A stretch of 59,899 nucleotides of DNA from Brachyspira alvinipulli ATCC 51933 (GCF_000518245.1 NZ_KI912406.1:1-59899), one strand, 5' to 3'; counted from the first letter of the stretch, positions 43,748-55,138 are shown. The notes: generated from the letters alone by a model not told the origin. Numbers and translations: made by a program.

Positions 43748-45913
43748 ATGAAAGATAAAATTTTCGGAGTACTGCAAAGAGTAGGTAGATCATTCATGCT
43801 GCCTATAGCAGTACTTCCTGTAGCAGGTTTGTTCTTAGGTATTGGTAGTTCTTTTACTAATACTACAATGCTTGAAACATATAATTTAATGGGCATTTTG
43901 GGTCCTGGTACTATTGCTTATAATATATTGTCAGTTTTAAGTGAGGCTGGTAATATTATATTTGGTAATTTGCCTATTATATTTGCTATGAGTGTTGCTA
44001 TAGGTATGGCTAAGAAAGAAAAAGAAGTTGCTGCTTTATCAGGAGCTATAGCATTTTTCGTAATGCATGCATCTATAGGTAAAATGATAACAGTTATGGG
44101 CGGAGCTGATAAATTATTAGCTGGTTCTACTGCAAATGTTGTAGGTATATTATCACTTCAAATGGGTGTATTCGGCGGTATTATAGTAGGACTTGGTGTA
44201 GCTGCATTACATAACAGATATTATACTATAGAGCTTCCTCAAGTATTATCATTCTTCGGCGGTACAAGATTTATACCTATAATATCTTCAATAGTATTCT
44301 TAATTGTTGGTATATTAATGTATTATGTATGGCCTCCTATACAGCTTCTTATGAATAAATTAGGCGACTTAATAGCTGGTTCTGGTTATGTTGGTACTTT
44401 ATTTTATGGTATTATAGAAAGAGCATTGATACCATTCGGTTTGCACCATGTATTCTATACTCCATTATGGCAGACATCTCTTGGCGGTACTATGATGATA
44501 GACGGTACATTAGTAGAAGGTGCTCAGAATATATTCTTTGCTCAATTAGGTTCTCCTAATACAACATCATTCAGTGTTGAAGCTACAAGATTTATGACTG
44601 GTAAATTCCCATTCATGATATTCGGTCTTCCAGGTGCAGCTTTAGCTATGTACAAAACTTCAAGAAAAGAGAAAAAACAAGTAGTAGGTGCTTTGCTTTT
44701 CTCAGCAGCATTAACTGCAATGATTACAGGTATTACTGAGCCTATAGAGTTTACATTTATATTCGTTGCTCCAATATTCTATGCTATTCACTGTGTACTT
44801 GCTGGTATATCTTTCATGCTTATGCATATATTCCATGTTACAGTAGGTATGACATTCTCAGGCGGTTTAATAGACTTGTTATTATTCGGTGTACTACAAG
44901 GAAATGCTAAAACTAATTGGATATGGATAGTAATAGTTGGTATACCTTATTTCTTCATTTATTATTTCTTATTCTCAACTTTGATCAAGAAATTTGACTG
45001 GAAAACTCCTGGTAGAGAACCAGACAGTGAAGAACCAAAATTATATAGAAGAGCAGACGTTGTTGCTGCAAAAGCTGCTGCAAGCGGAGAAAATGTTGAT
45101 GCTAATCCTTTATTCAAATACGAAGAAGCTCCATTAATAACTTCTGGACTTGGCGGAAAGAAAAACATAAGCGATGTTGACTGCTGTGCTACAAGACTTC
45201 GTGTTACAGTATTCGATCCATCTAAAGTTGTTGATGCTACATTAAAAGCTAGCGGTGCTGCTGGTATAATTAAGAAGGGTAATGGTATACAGGTTATATA
45301 CGGACCTAAAGTTACTGTTATAAAATCAAGATTAGAGGATTATTTACATGATCCTATAAGCGATAATGAACCAGAGGCTGCTTCTGCTGAACCAGTAAAA
45401 ACAGAAGAGAAAAAAGAAGAAGTTAAAGAGGAAGCTAAAAAAGCAGATTCTTTTTCTTTAGTAGATAAAGTATATGCTCCTATAAAAGGAAATATAGTAA
45501 AATTAGAAAGTGTTGAAGACGAAGCATTTTCAAGCGGTGCTATGGGTAAGGGTATAGCTATTGATCCTATTGAAGGTAAAGTTTATGCCCCTTATGACGG
45601 TATAATAGAAACTGCTTTCCCAACAAAACATGCTATAGGATTAACTTCTGATAAAGGAGTTGAATTGCTTATACATATTGGTATGGATACAGTAAAATTA
45701 AACGGCGAGCATTTCACTTCTCATATAGAAGAAGGACAAAAGGTTAAAAAAGGCGATTTATTATTAGAATTTAATATTGAAGGTATTAAAAAAGCAGGAT
45801 ATCCTGTTGTTACACCTGTAATAGTAACTAATTCTGATGATTATGCAGAAATTTCTACTTCTGATGCAGTTTCTGTAAATGCTGGCGATGATTTGCTTGA
45901 AATTAAAAATTAA
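43748..45913 (+). CDS. PTS glucose-family EIICBA sugar transporter
   Basis: This 721-residue permease imports and phosphorylates a sugar. The order is IIC (about residues 1-420; membrane segments, with RFMTGKFPFMIFGLPGAALAMY), IIB (about 470-535, active Cys in VDCCATRLRV), a Glu/Lys linker, and IIA (about 575-715, active His in LIHIGMDTV and supporting His in PTKHAIGL). This order is found in the PtsG and NagE groups. Sequence alone does not tell glucose from N-acetylglucosamine or a related sugar. A GGAG-type site precedes the ATG, and a terminator follows, so the gene is monocistronic. No HPr or enzyme I is in the window. Confidence 0.92.
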   Translation: MKDKIFGVLQRVGRSFMLPIAVLPVAGLFLGIGSSFTNTTMLETYNLMGILGPGTIAYNILSVLSEAGNIIFGNLPIIFAMSVAIGMAKKEKEVAALSGAIAFFVMHASIGKMITVMGGADKLLAGSTANVVGILSLQMGVFGGIIVGLGVAALHNRYYTIELPQVLSFFGGTRFIPIISSIVFLIVGILMYYVWPPIQLLMNKLGDLIAGSGYVGTLFYGIIERALIPFGLHHVFYTPLWQTSLGGTMMIDGTLVEGAQNIFFAQLGSPNTTSFSVEATRFMTGKFPFMIFGLPGAALAMYKTSRKEKKQVVGALLFSAALTAMITGITEPIEFTFIFVAPIFYAIHCVLAGISFMLMHIFHVTVGMTFSGGLIDLLLFGVLQGNAKTNWIWIVIVGIPYFFIYYFLFSTLIKKFDWKTPGREPDSEEPKLYRRADVVAAKAAASGENVDANPLFKYEEAPLITSGLGGKKNISDVDCCATRLRVTVFDPSKVVDATLKASGAAGIIKKGNGIQVIYGPKVTVIKSRLEDYLHDPISDNEPEAASAEPVKTEEKKEEVKEEAKKADSFSLVDKVYAPIKGNIVKLESVEDEAFSSGAMGKGIAIDPIEGKVYAPYDGIIETAFPTKHAIGLTSDKGVELLIHIGMDTVKLNGEHFTSHIEEGQKVKKGDLLLEFNIEGIKKAGYPVVTPVIVTNSDDYAEISTSDAVSVNAGDDLLEIKN

Positions 45914-45936
45914 AAAATAATATATATTATATTTGA

Positions 45937-45968
45937 GGGAACTTATTAATTTAAGTTCCCTTTTATTT
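45937..45968 (+). terminator. Terminator after the PTS gene
   Basis: GGGAACTTA pairs with TAAGTTCCC around a short loop, followed by TTTTATTTTTT. Confidence 0.88.
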
Positions 45969-46091
45969 TTTATAATAAATAATAGAATGATGTTAGTAAT
46001 TAAAATAGTGTTAGTTGTTCAACTGCTGTTAATTCTTTTATTTTTTTTATAATAAATAATAAAATAATATTTATTGTGAATAAAAAATTAG

Positions 46092-46120
46092 TTGACAATA
46101 AAAAATAAAAAAATTATACT
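46092..46120 (+). promoter_or_regulatory. Promoter of the chemoreceptor gene
   Basis: TTGACA, a 17-base spacer and TATACT form a near-consensus sigma70 promoter about 34 bases before the ATG. It is not sigma28-like, so this receptor is not expected to follow the flagellar late-gene class. Confidence 0.78.
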
Positions 46121-46153
46121 AGTTTAAGAAGTTTTAATTTGGAGATATTATTT

Positions 46154-47962
46154 ATGAATGACAGAAAGAAAAAATATATATTGATGCTGAAATTTTTAAT
46201 TCCTTTTACTATATTTATTATAGTGCTTGTCATTGCTTTAATGCTGTATTTTGTTCCAAGATATAAAAAAGAATTTTCTTCGGAAATAAGATCAAATATG
46301 TATGAGAACGAATCATCTGTTGCCTCTTGGCTTAATTATTTTTATTCGCAAATAGAAGTATTAGCATCTTATTGTAAATTTGAAACAGATTATGGACAAA
46401 TGTTAAGTTCATTTAAAGAATTATCTGATTTAAAAGATGAGATAGAAAATATATATTATGCAGGCACAGTGCCATATAAAGACGGAGGAACTTTAGTAAT
46501 TGTATATGGTGATAATTTAGAAGGGTTTGATCAAACTACTAGGGAATGGTATATTGAATCTATAAAGAATCCTTCTGCTGCATACATTAGCAAACCATAT
46601 ATAGATGCTCAAACTAAAGATACTGTAATTACTATATCAAAGGCTATAAGCATTAATGGAGCTATTAAAGGCGTTATAGGTGTTGATATATCTTTCAAAA
46701 AAATATCTGAATTATTGCTGTCGAATGAGGAAAATAAATTTTTTATAGCATTAAAGAGCGACGGAGTGTTTATCACTCATTCAGATAAGAGCTTAATTTT
46801 CAATAATCAAAAAAATATATATACAGAGTTAAATGCTCCTAAACTTAATGGAGGAAATTATGGTTTTAGACTAAATAAATCTTCTTGGGTGGCTTTATAT
46901 TCTATGGAAAATACGCCTTGGCTTTTGGTTGGAGCTGGAAGCTCAGCTAACCTTAATAAAAAAATAACTACATTGTCTATTATAATGTTTATAGTAGCAT
47001 TGGGTTTTTTAGGAATTCAATTTATACTTGTAGTATCTAACGTTATGCCTTTATCTCATACATTGGATCGCGCCATATCAGTTATAAAAAATATGACAAA
47101 TAAACATTTTAATGCTATTTTTGAGGATAAATTGCTTAAAAAATCTGATCAGACAGGGGTATTAGTTAATTCTATACAGGATATGCAAAAGTCTATCGGA
47201 AACTCTATACATTCTTTGCAAGATTCATTAAACTTTATAAATAATGAAATTGATATAGTATCTGACGGAAGTACTAATTTATCTGATAGAACTAATACTC
47301 AAGCCTCTTCGCTTGAAGAATTATCTAGTTTAATAGAATCATTATCTGCATCCCTTGACGAAACAAATGTTCAGTCTAATGATGCTAAAGATATGAGCGT
47401 AAAAGTTGCTGATGCCACTAAAATTGGTGTGGAATCTTCTTCTGAAATTATAAACAGTATGAATGAAATATCTGAGTCAAGCAAAAAAATATCAGACATG
47501 ACTAAACTTATACAATCTATTGCTTTTCAAACTAATATACTTGCTTTGAATGCGGCAGTTGAAGCAGCACGTGCAGGTGATCAAGGTAAAGGATTTGCAG
47601 TGGTAGCTTCTGAGATACGTTCTTTAGCTCAAAATGTTGATGAAACAGCTAAAAGTATTACAAACACTATTAATGATGCTTTATCCAAAATAGATGCTGG
47701 TAATAAAGCCGTTGCCAATTCTTCTAAAATACTTGGAGATATTGAAGCTTTGGCAGAGGATATGCTTGCTAAACTTACATCAATTTCAGAGCGTGCTGTT
47801 TTGGAAGCAGATAGTATTAATCAGATAAATGTTTCCGTAAGACAATTAAATTCTATAACTGGTGAAAATAGTAATTTGGCAGAGTCTAATGCAAGTTCAG
47901 CAAAAGAAGTAAGAGAAAAAATAGAAGATATGGTTGAACAGATTAATAATTTTAAATTTTAA
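46154..47962 (+). CDS. Methyl-accepting chemotaxis protein with periplasmic dCache domain
   Basis: The ATG at 46154 follows GGAGAT. The 602-residue receptor has a membrane segment at about 10-32, a periplasmic Cache-type sensor (about 35-275), a second membrane segment at about 275-298, and a signalling domain. The central hairpin tip reads [28 protein letters not shown]. In the sensor the string FDQTTREWY followed by a downstream YISKPYID and GVIGVDIS matches the amino-acid-binding dCache pattern (aromatic-x4-R-x-W-Y ... Y ... D), with Phe for the first Tyr, so amino acids are a likely ligand class (inference). Its stop overlaps the convergent GNAT gene by 4 bases. Confidence 0.9.
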   Translation: MNDRKKKYILMLKFLIPFTIFIIVLVIALMLYFVPRYKKEFSSEIRSNMYENESSVASWLNYFYSQIEVLASYCKFETDYGQMLSSFKELSDLKDEIENIYYAGTVPYKDGGTLVIVYGDNLEGFDQTTREWYIESIKNPSAAYISKPYIDAQTKDTVITISKAISINGAIKGVIGVDISFKKISELLLSNEENKFFIALKSDGVFITHSDKSLIFNNQKNIYTELNAPKLNGGNYGFRLNKSSWVALYSMENTPWLLVGAGSSANLNKKITTLSIIMFIVALGFLGIQFILVVSNVMPLSHTLDRAISVIKNMTNKHFNAIFEDKLLKKSDQTGVLVNSIQDMQKSIGNSIHSLQDSLNFINNEIDIVSDGSTNLSDRTNTQASSLEELSSLIESLSASLDETNVQSNDAKDMSVKVADATKIGVESSSEIINSMNEISESSKKISDMTKLIQSIAFQTNILALNAAVEAARAGDQGKGFAVVASEIRSLAQNVDETAKSITNTINDALSKIDAGNKAVANSSKILGDIEALAEDMLAKLTSISERAVLEADSINQINVSVRQLNSITGENSNLAESNASSAKEVREKIEDMVEQINNFKF

Positions 47963-48513
47963 TTATATAAATTATTATTCTCAGCACAAAAAATATAATG
48001 AGGCATATCAATATTATAATAATGCTTTACTGTATAGCCTACTATTTGCATACCATTTCTAATGGCAACATTTTTAGATGATATATTATTATCTCTTATA
48101 ATAGAATAAACTCTTTTTTCTTTTAAGGTATTAAAGGCATAATCTTTACAGGCAGAAGAAGCTTCAGTTGCAAATCCTTTATGCCAATAATTTTTATTGA
48201 ATAGATATCCTATTTCAATGAGTTCATCAGAATTATGAATTTTCTTATCTATTTTTTGCATAGTAAGTCCGCATTGTCCTATAAACTCATTATTTTCTTT
48301 TAATATGCATGCCCATAAACCAAAACCATAAGTTTTATATCTGTTTATTTGATTATTGAACCATTGTGAAACCTCTTCATCAGAAAAAGCATGCTCATAA
48401 GCATACATAGTTTCTTTATCCTGAAGTATAGAACATAATCCCTTATAATCTTTTTCATTATCTTTTTCTAATTCTCTTAAAATTAGTCTCTCTGTTTCTA
48501 ATATTTTTTTCAT
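47959..48513 (-). CDS. GNAT-family N-acetyltransferase (RimJ/RimL type)
   Basis: The 184-residue protein has the RimJ/RimL layout: [13 protein letters not shown] at about 7-19, [28 protein letters not shown] (the acetyl-CoA loop is GFATEA), and [20 protein letters not shown] near the end. It may acetylate ribosomal protein N-termini, other proteins or a small molecule. It converges on the chemoreceptor with overlapping stops, and no functional link is implied. Confidence 0.9.
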   Translation of the reverse strand: MKKILETERLILRELEKDNEKDYKGLCSILQDKETMYAYEHAFSDEEVSQWFNNQINRYKTYGFGLWACILKENNEFIGQCGLTMQKIDKKIHNSDELIEIGYLFNKNYWHKGFATEASSACKDYAFNTLKEKRVYSIIRDNNISSKNVAIRNGMQIVGYTVKHYYNIDMPHYIFCAENNNLYN

Positions 48514-48696
48514 AATTATAAAACCTATAATACCTTTTTTTATAAAAATTCGATATTTTTTTAAATTAATAGCTATTAAAGTAAAATATTTTTACCTTAA
48601 TAATTAAATTGTAAAATAATATGTAGTATTTGTTTAGTTTTTATTATTAAAATAACATTTTTTAGTAAATTTTTAGTAAATTAAATGTAAAATATA

Positions 48697-48724
48697 TTGA
48701 CAATTATTTGTTTTCTGCTATACT
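48697..48724 (+). promoter_or_regulatory. Strong extended -10 promoter for the PepSY-like gene
   Basis: A perfect TTGACA, a 16-base spacer and TATACT preceded by TGC (extended -10) suggest high expression. The gene also has a good ribosome-binding site, AAAGGAG. Confidence 0.8.
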
Positions 48725-48779
48725 TATAATTGTAAAGATAATTTACAGTAACTAATTAAGAAATTAAAGGAGATTAATT

Positions 48780-49211
48780 ATGACTAAAAAAATATTTGTT
48801 TTATTAATAACATTAACTATAGCTTCAACTTCAAGCCTTTTTGCTGATTGGGTAGTTTCTCCATCATCATTACCTCAAAAATCAAAAGCATTTATACAAA
48901 GAACATATCCTGGTGCACAAATATGGATGGTTGAAAGAGATGGTGGAAAATTTGAGGTTAAATTATCAAATGGTGTTTCAATAGATTTTTTAGTTAATGG
49001 AAATTGGCATAGTATAGATGGTGAGTATAATGGAGTTCCTTTGAGTGTATTACCTCAAGCTGTAGCTAATACAGTAAAAAGAACTTATCCTCAAGCTATG
49101 ATGATAGATGTAGAAAAAGAGTGGGGAAATTACAAAATAAAACTTAATAATATGATGGAATTATTCGTATCATCAGGCGGTCAATTAATGGGACAGAAAT
49201 GGGACGACTAA
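48780..49211 (+). CDS. Exported PepSY-like protein (DUF2874 type)
   Basis: The 143-residue protein has a signal peptide (about 1-22, cleaved near FAD) and two similar halves, each with a helix then strands: LPQKSKAFIQRTYPGAQIWMVE and LPQAVANTVKRTYPQAMMIDVEKEWGNYKIKL. The shared RTYP...K pattern marks the PepSY-like (DUF2874) fold, found as small periplasmic proteins of unknown role, some of which resemble inhibitors. A strong promoter and a terminator make it a single-gene unit. Abundant expression is likely (inference). Confidence 0.85.
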   Translation: MTKKIFVLLITLTIASTSSLFADWVVSPSSLPQKSKAFIQRTYPGAQIWMVERDGGKFEVKLSNGVSIDFLVNGNWHSIDGEYNGVPLSVLPQAVANTVKRTYPQAMMIDVEKEWGNYKIKLNNMMELFVSSGGQLMGQKWDD

Positions 49212-49236
49212 TAATTAATATATATTTATTATAGCT

Positions 49237-49280
49237 TTTAGGCATTATCATATTGTATGGTAATGCCTAAATTTAATTTT
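49237..49280 (+). terminator. Terminator after the PepSY-like gene
   Basis: TTTAGGCATTA pairs with TAATGCCTAAA, with an inner CATA/TATG pair, followed by a T-rich tract. Confidence 0.85.
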
Positions 49281-49360
49281 ACAACACCTTGAATTTTTTA
49301 AACTCTTCTTATATAATTATTCAATTATAATATAATAGTAAATAATGTAAGGATAATGTA

Positions 49361-50827
49361 ATGTCATCTAGCAAAAAATTTGTACCAAAAAAGAAAAGTC
49401 CAGTAGTAAAAACACTGCAATGGATTGGTGTATCCGCTGTTTCTATACTTTTAATAATTTATTTTTTAGTCGTAGATACTAGAGGAAGCCAGAAAACTCC
49501 TACAATAGGTTCTGTTAATGGAACACCTATTTACTATACAAGCACAAGCCCTTATGGTAAGGCGTTCAAAGAAATAGAAAGTGATTATCAAAGTTTAGGC
49601 ATACAAATTAATAATGAAATGTATGCTTATATAGAGGATTTAGCATTTAGAAGAGCTGTTTATTCAATACTTTTGTATGATACTGCTAGAAAAAACATAA
49701 ATGTAAGCGATAATTTTATAGTAGAAGCTATGAAAAGTCAGTTCATAGATACTAATGGTGTTTATAATGAAATGGCTTATGAGGCTTTTATAAAAAATAC
49801 TACTCAGGCAGAAAAGCTTAAAATACAAAAAGACATAAAGGAAAGTGTATTAGCTCAAACTGTTTCTTCAGAGTTGTTCAACAGTATCAAATTAAATTCT
49901 CTTGAAGTGCAAAGAGAATATAAGAAAAACTTTACAAAAAGAGATGTTGAAATGGTTTATATAGATGCTGCTTCAATAGTTCAATCTTCAGAGATTCCAG
50001 CTTCTGATTTAGAAAAATATTTTACAGATAATAAAACAAATTTTATTCAAGCAGATATTTCTTGGATAGTGTTGGAAAGTGGCGGTGTTGCTGATAATTT
50101 ATATAAAACATTGAAAGATGATATAACATTATTTGAGAAAAATGCTTTAGAAAAGAGCGTCAATACTAATAATTATAAATTAGGTTATATTACAAGAATG
50201 GAAATGCCTTCAGAGGATTTTGCTAATAAAGTATTTGCTGATAATAAAGGTAATTCTTTATTAGAGCCTATATATGCTAATGGTTTATATTATGTGGTTT
50301 TAGTTAATGGAACAAGAGTTCCTGAAAAATATACTGATATTAATCAAGATGTATTAAAAAGAGAATATTTTAATGCAAATCTACCAGCTCTTTTAGAAGC
50401 AGAGAAAACAAAACAAGCTGAGATATTAAAATCAGCTGCTGCAGGTGTTAATAATCTTGGAACATTAGATGGTAATGGAAATATAAAATATTACAAACCT
50501 GCTGCTGCTTTTTCATATAATCAGGGAAGACTTAATACGGAAAACGGAGCTATAATACCAGATTCTTCTACTGAAGCTTTTTATAATAATGCTTTTACTC
50601 TTCAAGTAGATGCTATAAGCGATGTTATAAAATTGGATAATGGAGTAGCTATTATGAGAGTAATATCTGCTGAAAAGCCTGATATTACAAGATTAGCTAC
50701 ATTAGATGCTGCTACTAGAAACATTATGAAAAGAGAACTTTCAAGACAAAGAGTTAATGATATAGTGTTTGAATGGGGAAATCAAAATATATCAAAAGCT
50801 AGAGTAAAAAGACATAATATAAGATAA
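49361..50827 (+). CDS. Membrane-anchored SurA/PpiD-like periplasmic foldase
   Basis: The 488-residue protein has a Lys-rich cytoplasmic start, a membrane anchor at about residues 20-41, then a SurA_N/PpiD-type helical chaperone domain with VNGTPIYYTSTSPY (about 56-70) as its opening. A second part (about 210-480) shows parvulin-like patterns but without a clear catalytic core, so isomerase activity is uncertain. It probably helps outer-membrane protein folding. A TAAGGA ribosome-binding site precedes the ATG. The ABC binding-protein gene starts 22 bases downstream. Confidence 0.8.
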   Translation: MSSSKKFVPKKKSPVVKTLQWIGVSAVSILLIIYFLVVDTRGSQKTPTIGSVNGTPIYYTSTSPYGKAFKEIESDYQSLGIQINNEMYAYIEDLAFRRAVYSILLYDTARKNINVSDNFIVEAMKSQFIDTNGVYNEMAYEAFIKNTTQAEKLKIQKDIKESVLAQTVSSELFNSIKLNSLEVQREYKKNFTKRDVEMVYIDAASIVQSSEIPASDLEKYFTDNKTNFIQADISWIVLESGGVADNLYKTLKDDITLFEKNALEKSVNTNNYKLGYITRMEMPSEDFANKVFADNKGNSLLEPIYANGLYYVVLVNGTRVPEKYTDINQDVLKREYFNANLPALLEAEKTKQAEILKSAAAGVNNLGTLDGNGNIKYYKPAAAFSYNQGRLNTENGAIIPDSSTEAFYNNAFTLQVDAISDVIKLDNGVAIMRVISAEKPDITRLATLDAATRNIMKRELSRQRVNDIVFEWGNQNISKARVKRHNIR

Positions 50828-50849
50828 ATAATTGATAGGGCAATTTTAT

Positions 50850-51776
50850 ATGATTAAAAGTTATTTAAAAAATATAATTGCCCTTATATTAATCCTTTTA
50901 ATATCATCATGTTCAAAAAATAATGACAGCATAAAAAATAGATACGGCGATAATATAGTATTGCCTGAGAGTATAAATAAAGTTGTATCTCTTTCACCTG
51001 CTATAACAGAAATTTTAATAGATTTGCAAGTTTCTGATAAAATTATAGCCTGCGATCCATATTCTAAAGATATATTAATAAAAAATAATGGTAAATATAC
51101 AAATTTAATTACTTTTGATTTAGTAGCACCAGATGCAGAAAAAATAATATCATTGAATACAGATATTGTGCTTGTTAATTCATTAAGTTTATTTTCTGGT
51201 GAAGAGTCTTTAGATAATTTAAAAAATATGGGTTTATGTGTAATTGTTATACCATATAGTAAAAGTATTTCTGATATAGAAGATGATATTTTATTTATAT
51301 CTTCTATATTCAAAAAAGATAAAGAGGGCAGGCATATCGCAGATAATATGAATGCAAATATAGAAAAAATAAAATTAATATCAAATTCTATAACAAATAA
51401 AAAAAGAGTATATTTTGAAATAGCTTCATTGCCAAGTTTTTATTCATTTGGTACTAATGTATTTTTAAATGAAATGATAGAAATAATAGGTGCTGAAAAC
51501 ATATTTAAAGATAGGGATTCATGGCTTAATGTATCAGAGGAAAGTATTATATATGAAAATCCGGATACTATACTTACTAGTGTGAATTATATAGAAAATC
51601 CTGAAAATGAAATATTAAATAGAGAGGCTTGGAAAAATATTAATGCTGTAAAAAATAGACAAGTTTATTATATAGATACGGATTCAAGTACATTAGCAAA
51701 TCATAATATCACAAAAGCATTGATTCAAATGGCTAAAAGTGTTTATAGTAATGAATATGCTGATTTTAAATTTTAA
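50850..51776 (+). CDS. ABC transporter substrate-binding lipoprotein (BtuF/FhuD type)
   Basis: The ATG at 50850 is preferred to the TTG at 50832, which would sit on the ribosome-binding AGGG. The 308-residue protein has a lipoprotein signal (LISSC), then a metal-chelate/cobalamin-binding fold: VVSLSPAITEILIDLQVSDKIIACDPYS, PDAEKIISLNTDIVLV and NREAWKNINAVKNRQVYYID. These proteins deliver cobalamin, haem or iron-siderophore to an ABC importer. No permease or ATPase gene lies next to it, so the partner is elsewhere. Confidence 0.87.
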   Translation: MIKSYLKNIIALILILLISSCSKNNDSIKNRYGDNIVLPESINKVVSLSPAITEILIDLQVSDKIIACDPYSKDILIKNNGKYTNLITFDLVAPDAEKIISLNTDIVLVNSLSLFSGEESLDNLKNMGLCVIVIPYSKSISDIEDDILFISSIFKKDKEGRHIADNMNANIEKIKLISNSITNKKRVYFEIASLPSFYSFGTNVFLNEMIEIIGAENIFKDRDSWLNVSEESIIYENPDTILTSVNYIENPENEILNREAWKNINAVKNRQVYYIDTDSSTLANHNITKALIQMAKSVYSNEYADFKF

Positions 51777-51812
51777 ATATTGGTATACTAAAAAGCATAC
51801 CAATATTATTAA
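51776..51812. terminator. Bidirectional terminator between convergent genes
   Basis: AATATTGGTAT pairs with ATACCAATATT, with the loop ACTAAAAAGC. AT-rich tails on both sides suit termination in both directions. Confidence 0.75.
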
Positions 51813-51826
51813 TTTTATTTAAATTA

Positions 51827-52195
51827 TTATTTTTTGAAAATGAAAAATACAGCTAATATTAAACATAGAAAACCTATAAAATGATTTATTTTTAATGTTT
51901 CTGTTTTGAAAAATACTACTGTAAAAATTGTGAATATAGTTAATGTTATAACTTCCTGCATAACTTTTAACTGCATTAGAGAAAATGGTCCTCCGTTTCC
52001 CTGAAAGCCTATTCTATTTGCTGGAACTTGAAAGCAATATTCAAATAATGCTATAGCCCAGCTAATTAGTATAATCATAGGTAAAGATAACTTTGAAAAA
52101 CCTTTCATTTCGCTAAATTTTAAATGTCCATACCAAGCAAATGTCATGAATGTGTTTGATAATATAAGTAATAATATTGTTGCTATAGATTTCAT
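51827..52195 (-). CDS. DUF486 (DMT-like) membrane protein
   Basis: The 122-residue protein has four membrane segments and the family patterns NTFMTFAWYGHLKF near residue 14, FEYCFQVPANRIG near 51, and SLMQLKVMQEVITL near 72. DUF486 proteins resemble half of a drug/metabolite transporter and probably act as dimers. The function is unknown. Confidence 0.9.
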   Translation of the reverse strand: MKSIATILLLILSNTFMTFAWYGHLKFSEMKGFSKLSLPMIILISWAIALFEYCFQVPANRIGFQGNGGPFSLMQLKVMQEVITLTIFTIFTVVFFKTETLKINHFIGFLCLILAVFFIFKK

Positions 52196-52271
52196 AATAA
52201 TTTTTACTCCTATTTATTTTTATTGATAAACTATTATATATTTTTAAAAATTATTTTCTATATTTATTTAT

Positions 52272-52398
52272 AAAAAAATTAAGACCCCCACTTTTAATGG
52301 AGGCCTTAAACAGTTTAATTAAATGAAGGTTATAAAATATATTGTATCAATTTAGGGATACAAAGTTGTTGACATTGATTTATTACTCTAACATTTGT
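52272..52398 (-). ncRNA. Candidate small RNA of about 125 nucleotides
   Basis: In the 376-base gap between guaB and the DUF486 gene, the minus strand has a promoter (TTGACA, 16 bases, TAGAAT at 52432-52405) and, about 100 bases on, a hairpin (52309-52279) followed by seven T. The stretch between has no open frame. It contains GTATCCCTAAATTGATAC, which can form a small stem. guaB has its own hairpin (52474-52517), so this looks like an independent short transcript. It does not match 4.5S, 6S or tmRNA patterns that I know. Confidence 0.5.
52279..52309 (-). terminator. Terminator of the candidate small RNA
   Basis: TTAAGGCCTCCA and TGGGGGTCTTAA (minus strand) form an imperfect stem with 10 of 12 pairs, followed by TTTTTTTA on the minus strand. 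Confidence 0.65.
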
Positions 52399-52401
52399 TA
52401 G
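52388..52401. promoter_or_regulatory. Palindrome at the small-RNA start site
   Basis: CTAACA-TT-TGTTAG is a perfect palindrome over the expected start site, with a second CTAACAT half-site near 52408. It resembles an operator. Confidence 0.45.
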
Positions 52402-52404
52402 TAT

Positions 52405-52432
52405 ATTCTAACATATTATATAATTTTGTCAA
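52405..52432 (-). promoter_or_regulatory. Promoter of the candidate small RNA
   Basis: Minus strand: perfect TTGACA (52432-52427), a 16-base spacer, TAGAAT (52410-52405, 5 of 6). Confidence 0.6.
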
Positions 52433-52473
52433 TAGCTTATATTAATTTTTTAATTATGATTAGATATTATAAT

Positions 52474-52517
52474 AGTTATAAGCAATAATACTTGGTTCTA
52501 TAATATTGCTTATAACT
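52474..52517 (-). terminator. Terminator hairpin after guaB
   Basis: A 14-base perfect inverted repeat (AGTTATAAGCAATA and TATTGCTTATAACT) lies 55 bases after the guaB stop. The tail on the minus strand is AT-rich rather than a pure T-run. Confidence 0.6.
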
Positions 52518-52571
52518 TTGTGAAATATAAACTGGTTATATTGGTTAAAATTTTGATATATTCATTGATTA

Positions 52572-54031
<1,460 letters not shown>

Positions 54032-55132
54032 ATGACAATAAGTGTTATGAATTATACAAACAAATTTTGTGAGATATATGGAAGTTCTATTATAAATAAT
54101 GATGAGTTTTTTGGTAATATAGTTGTTAGAAAAACAAATAGTTTGCTTATCTCAATAGAGAGGGATATAAATGAATTAAAATTGAGAAAAGATAATATAA
54201 CAGAAAAAGAAATAGATTTTATGGTGCATATTTTAACTAAACTTTCTTTTATAAGCAGAGTTAATCTTATTAAAGCTATGAATGACATAAAAAGAAAAGA
54301 TTTTAAATTTTCCAAGGAAATTAAAAATTCTAAACATATTATAGATTATACTTTGAAAAATATAGTTAAAATATTTATTGAATCAGAAAATGATATAGAT
54401 TTATATAATAGAACAATTCTTTTAAATAATGATATTATATCACATACAAACAGAGTCTTTTTTACAGTTATTAAATTTATTAGATATTATAATAATTGTA
54501 TAGATAATAATATAGTATCTGATATAAGACAAAATTTCAAAAATAAATATTTGAAATATTATAAATCTGTGTTAAAAAAGTTTAAAATTAATAATGATAT
54601 TAATAAATTGGAAGATGTGTATAAATATGGTTTAAGAGAAATATTTATAAAAGAAATAATTGAAATAGCAATAGCTTCATTCTGGCATGATATAGCAAAT
54701 ATAAGTCCTGATTATTCTCCTAATTCAGATGATGAATATTATGCTTCAAAAGGTTATTCTTATTTAAAGTATTTCATAAATTATGGTGATAATATATCTT
54801 TAATAGTTGGAATGCATAATGAATATTTTGGATATGGAAAAGGAATATTTTTAGATTATTATAATACAGCTAATAACTCTGAGGCTAATTACATTGTAAG
54901 TTTTGATTATGAGGATGTATTAAGATTGGGTAGTATATCATATTTTCCTTCTAAAATATTGGAGATTGCAGATTTATTTGATCATCTAGTATATAAATAT
55001 AATGAGTCAAATTCATCAAAAGTATTAGAATATATTAGAGAAGATTATTTAAATAAAGAAGTGAAAGTAGATCCTATAATATTTGATATATTCTCTTCAT
55101 TTGTGTATAGTGAAAATAAATTAATAGCTTAA
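54032..55132 (+). CDS. Divergent HD-GYP-like protein
   Basis: The 366-residue protein probably belongs to the HD-GYP phosphodiesterase group that hydrolyses cyclic-di-GMP, but it is divergent. The first ~125 residues are helical with no known domain. The second part shows an early His in DIISHTNRVFFTVI, the HD pair in SFWHDIANI at about residue 217, GMHNEYFGYGKG in place of the usual HHExxDGxGYP near 263, and ILEIADLFDHLVYK near 312. The GYP signature is not intact, so enzyme activity is doubtful. A perfect AGGAGG ribosome-binding site precedes the ATG. Confidence 0.65.
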   Translation: MTISVMNYTNKFCEIYGSSIINNDEFFGNIVVRKTNSLLISIERDINELKLRKDNITEKEIDFMVHILTKLSFISRVNLIKAMNDIKRKDFKFSKEIKNSKHIIDYTLKNIVKIFIESENDIDLYNRTILLNNDIISHTNRVFFTVIKFIRYYNNCIDNNIVSDIRQNFKNKYLKYYKSVLKKFKINNDINKLEDVYKYGLREIFIKEIIEIAIASFWHDIANISPDYSPNSDDEYYASKGYSYLKYFINYGDNISLIVGMHNEYFGYGKGIFLDYYNTANNSEANYIVSFDYEDVLRLGSISYFPSKILEIADLFDHLVYKYNESNSSKVLEYIREDYLNKEVKVDPIIFDIFSSFVYSENKLIA

Positions 55133-55138
55133 AATAGA

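Noticed and set aside
45961-46068. Direct repeat of TTTTATTTTTTATAATAAATAATA around the PTS terminator
   Set aside because: The sequence is simple AT repeat, common in this DNA, and gives no evidence of an element.
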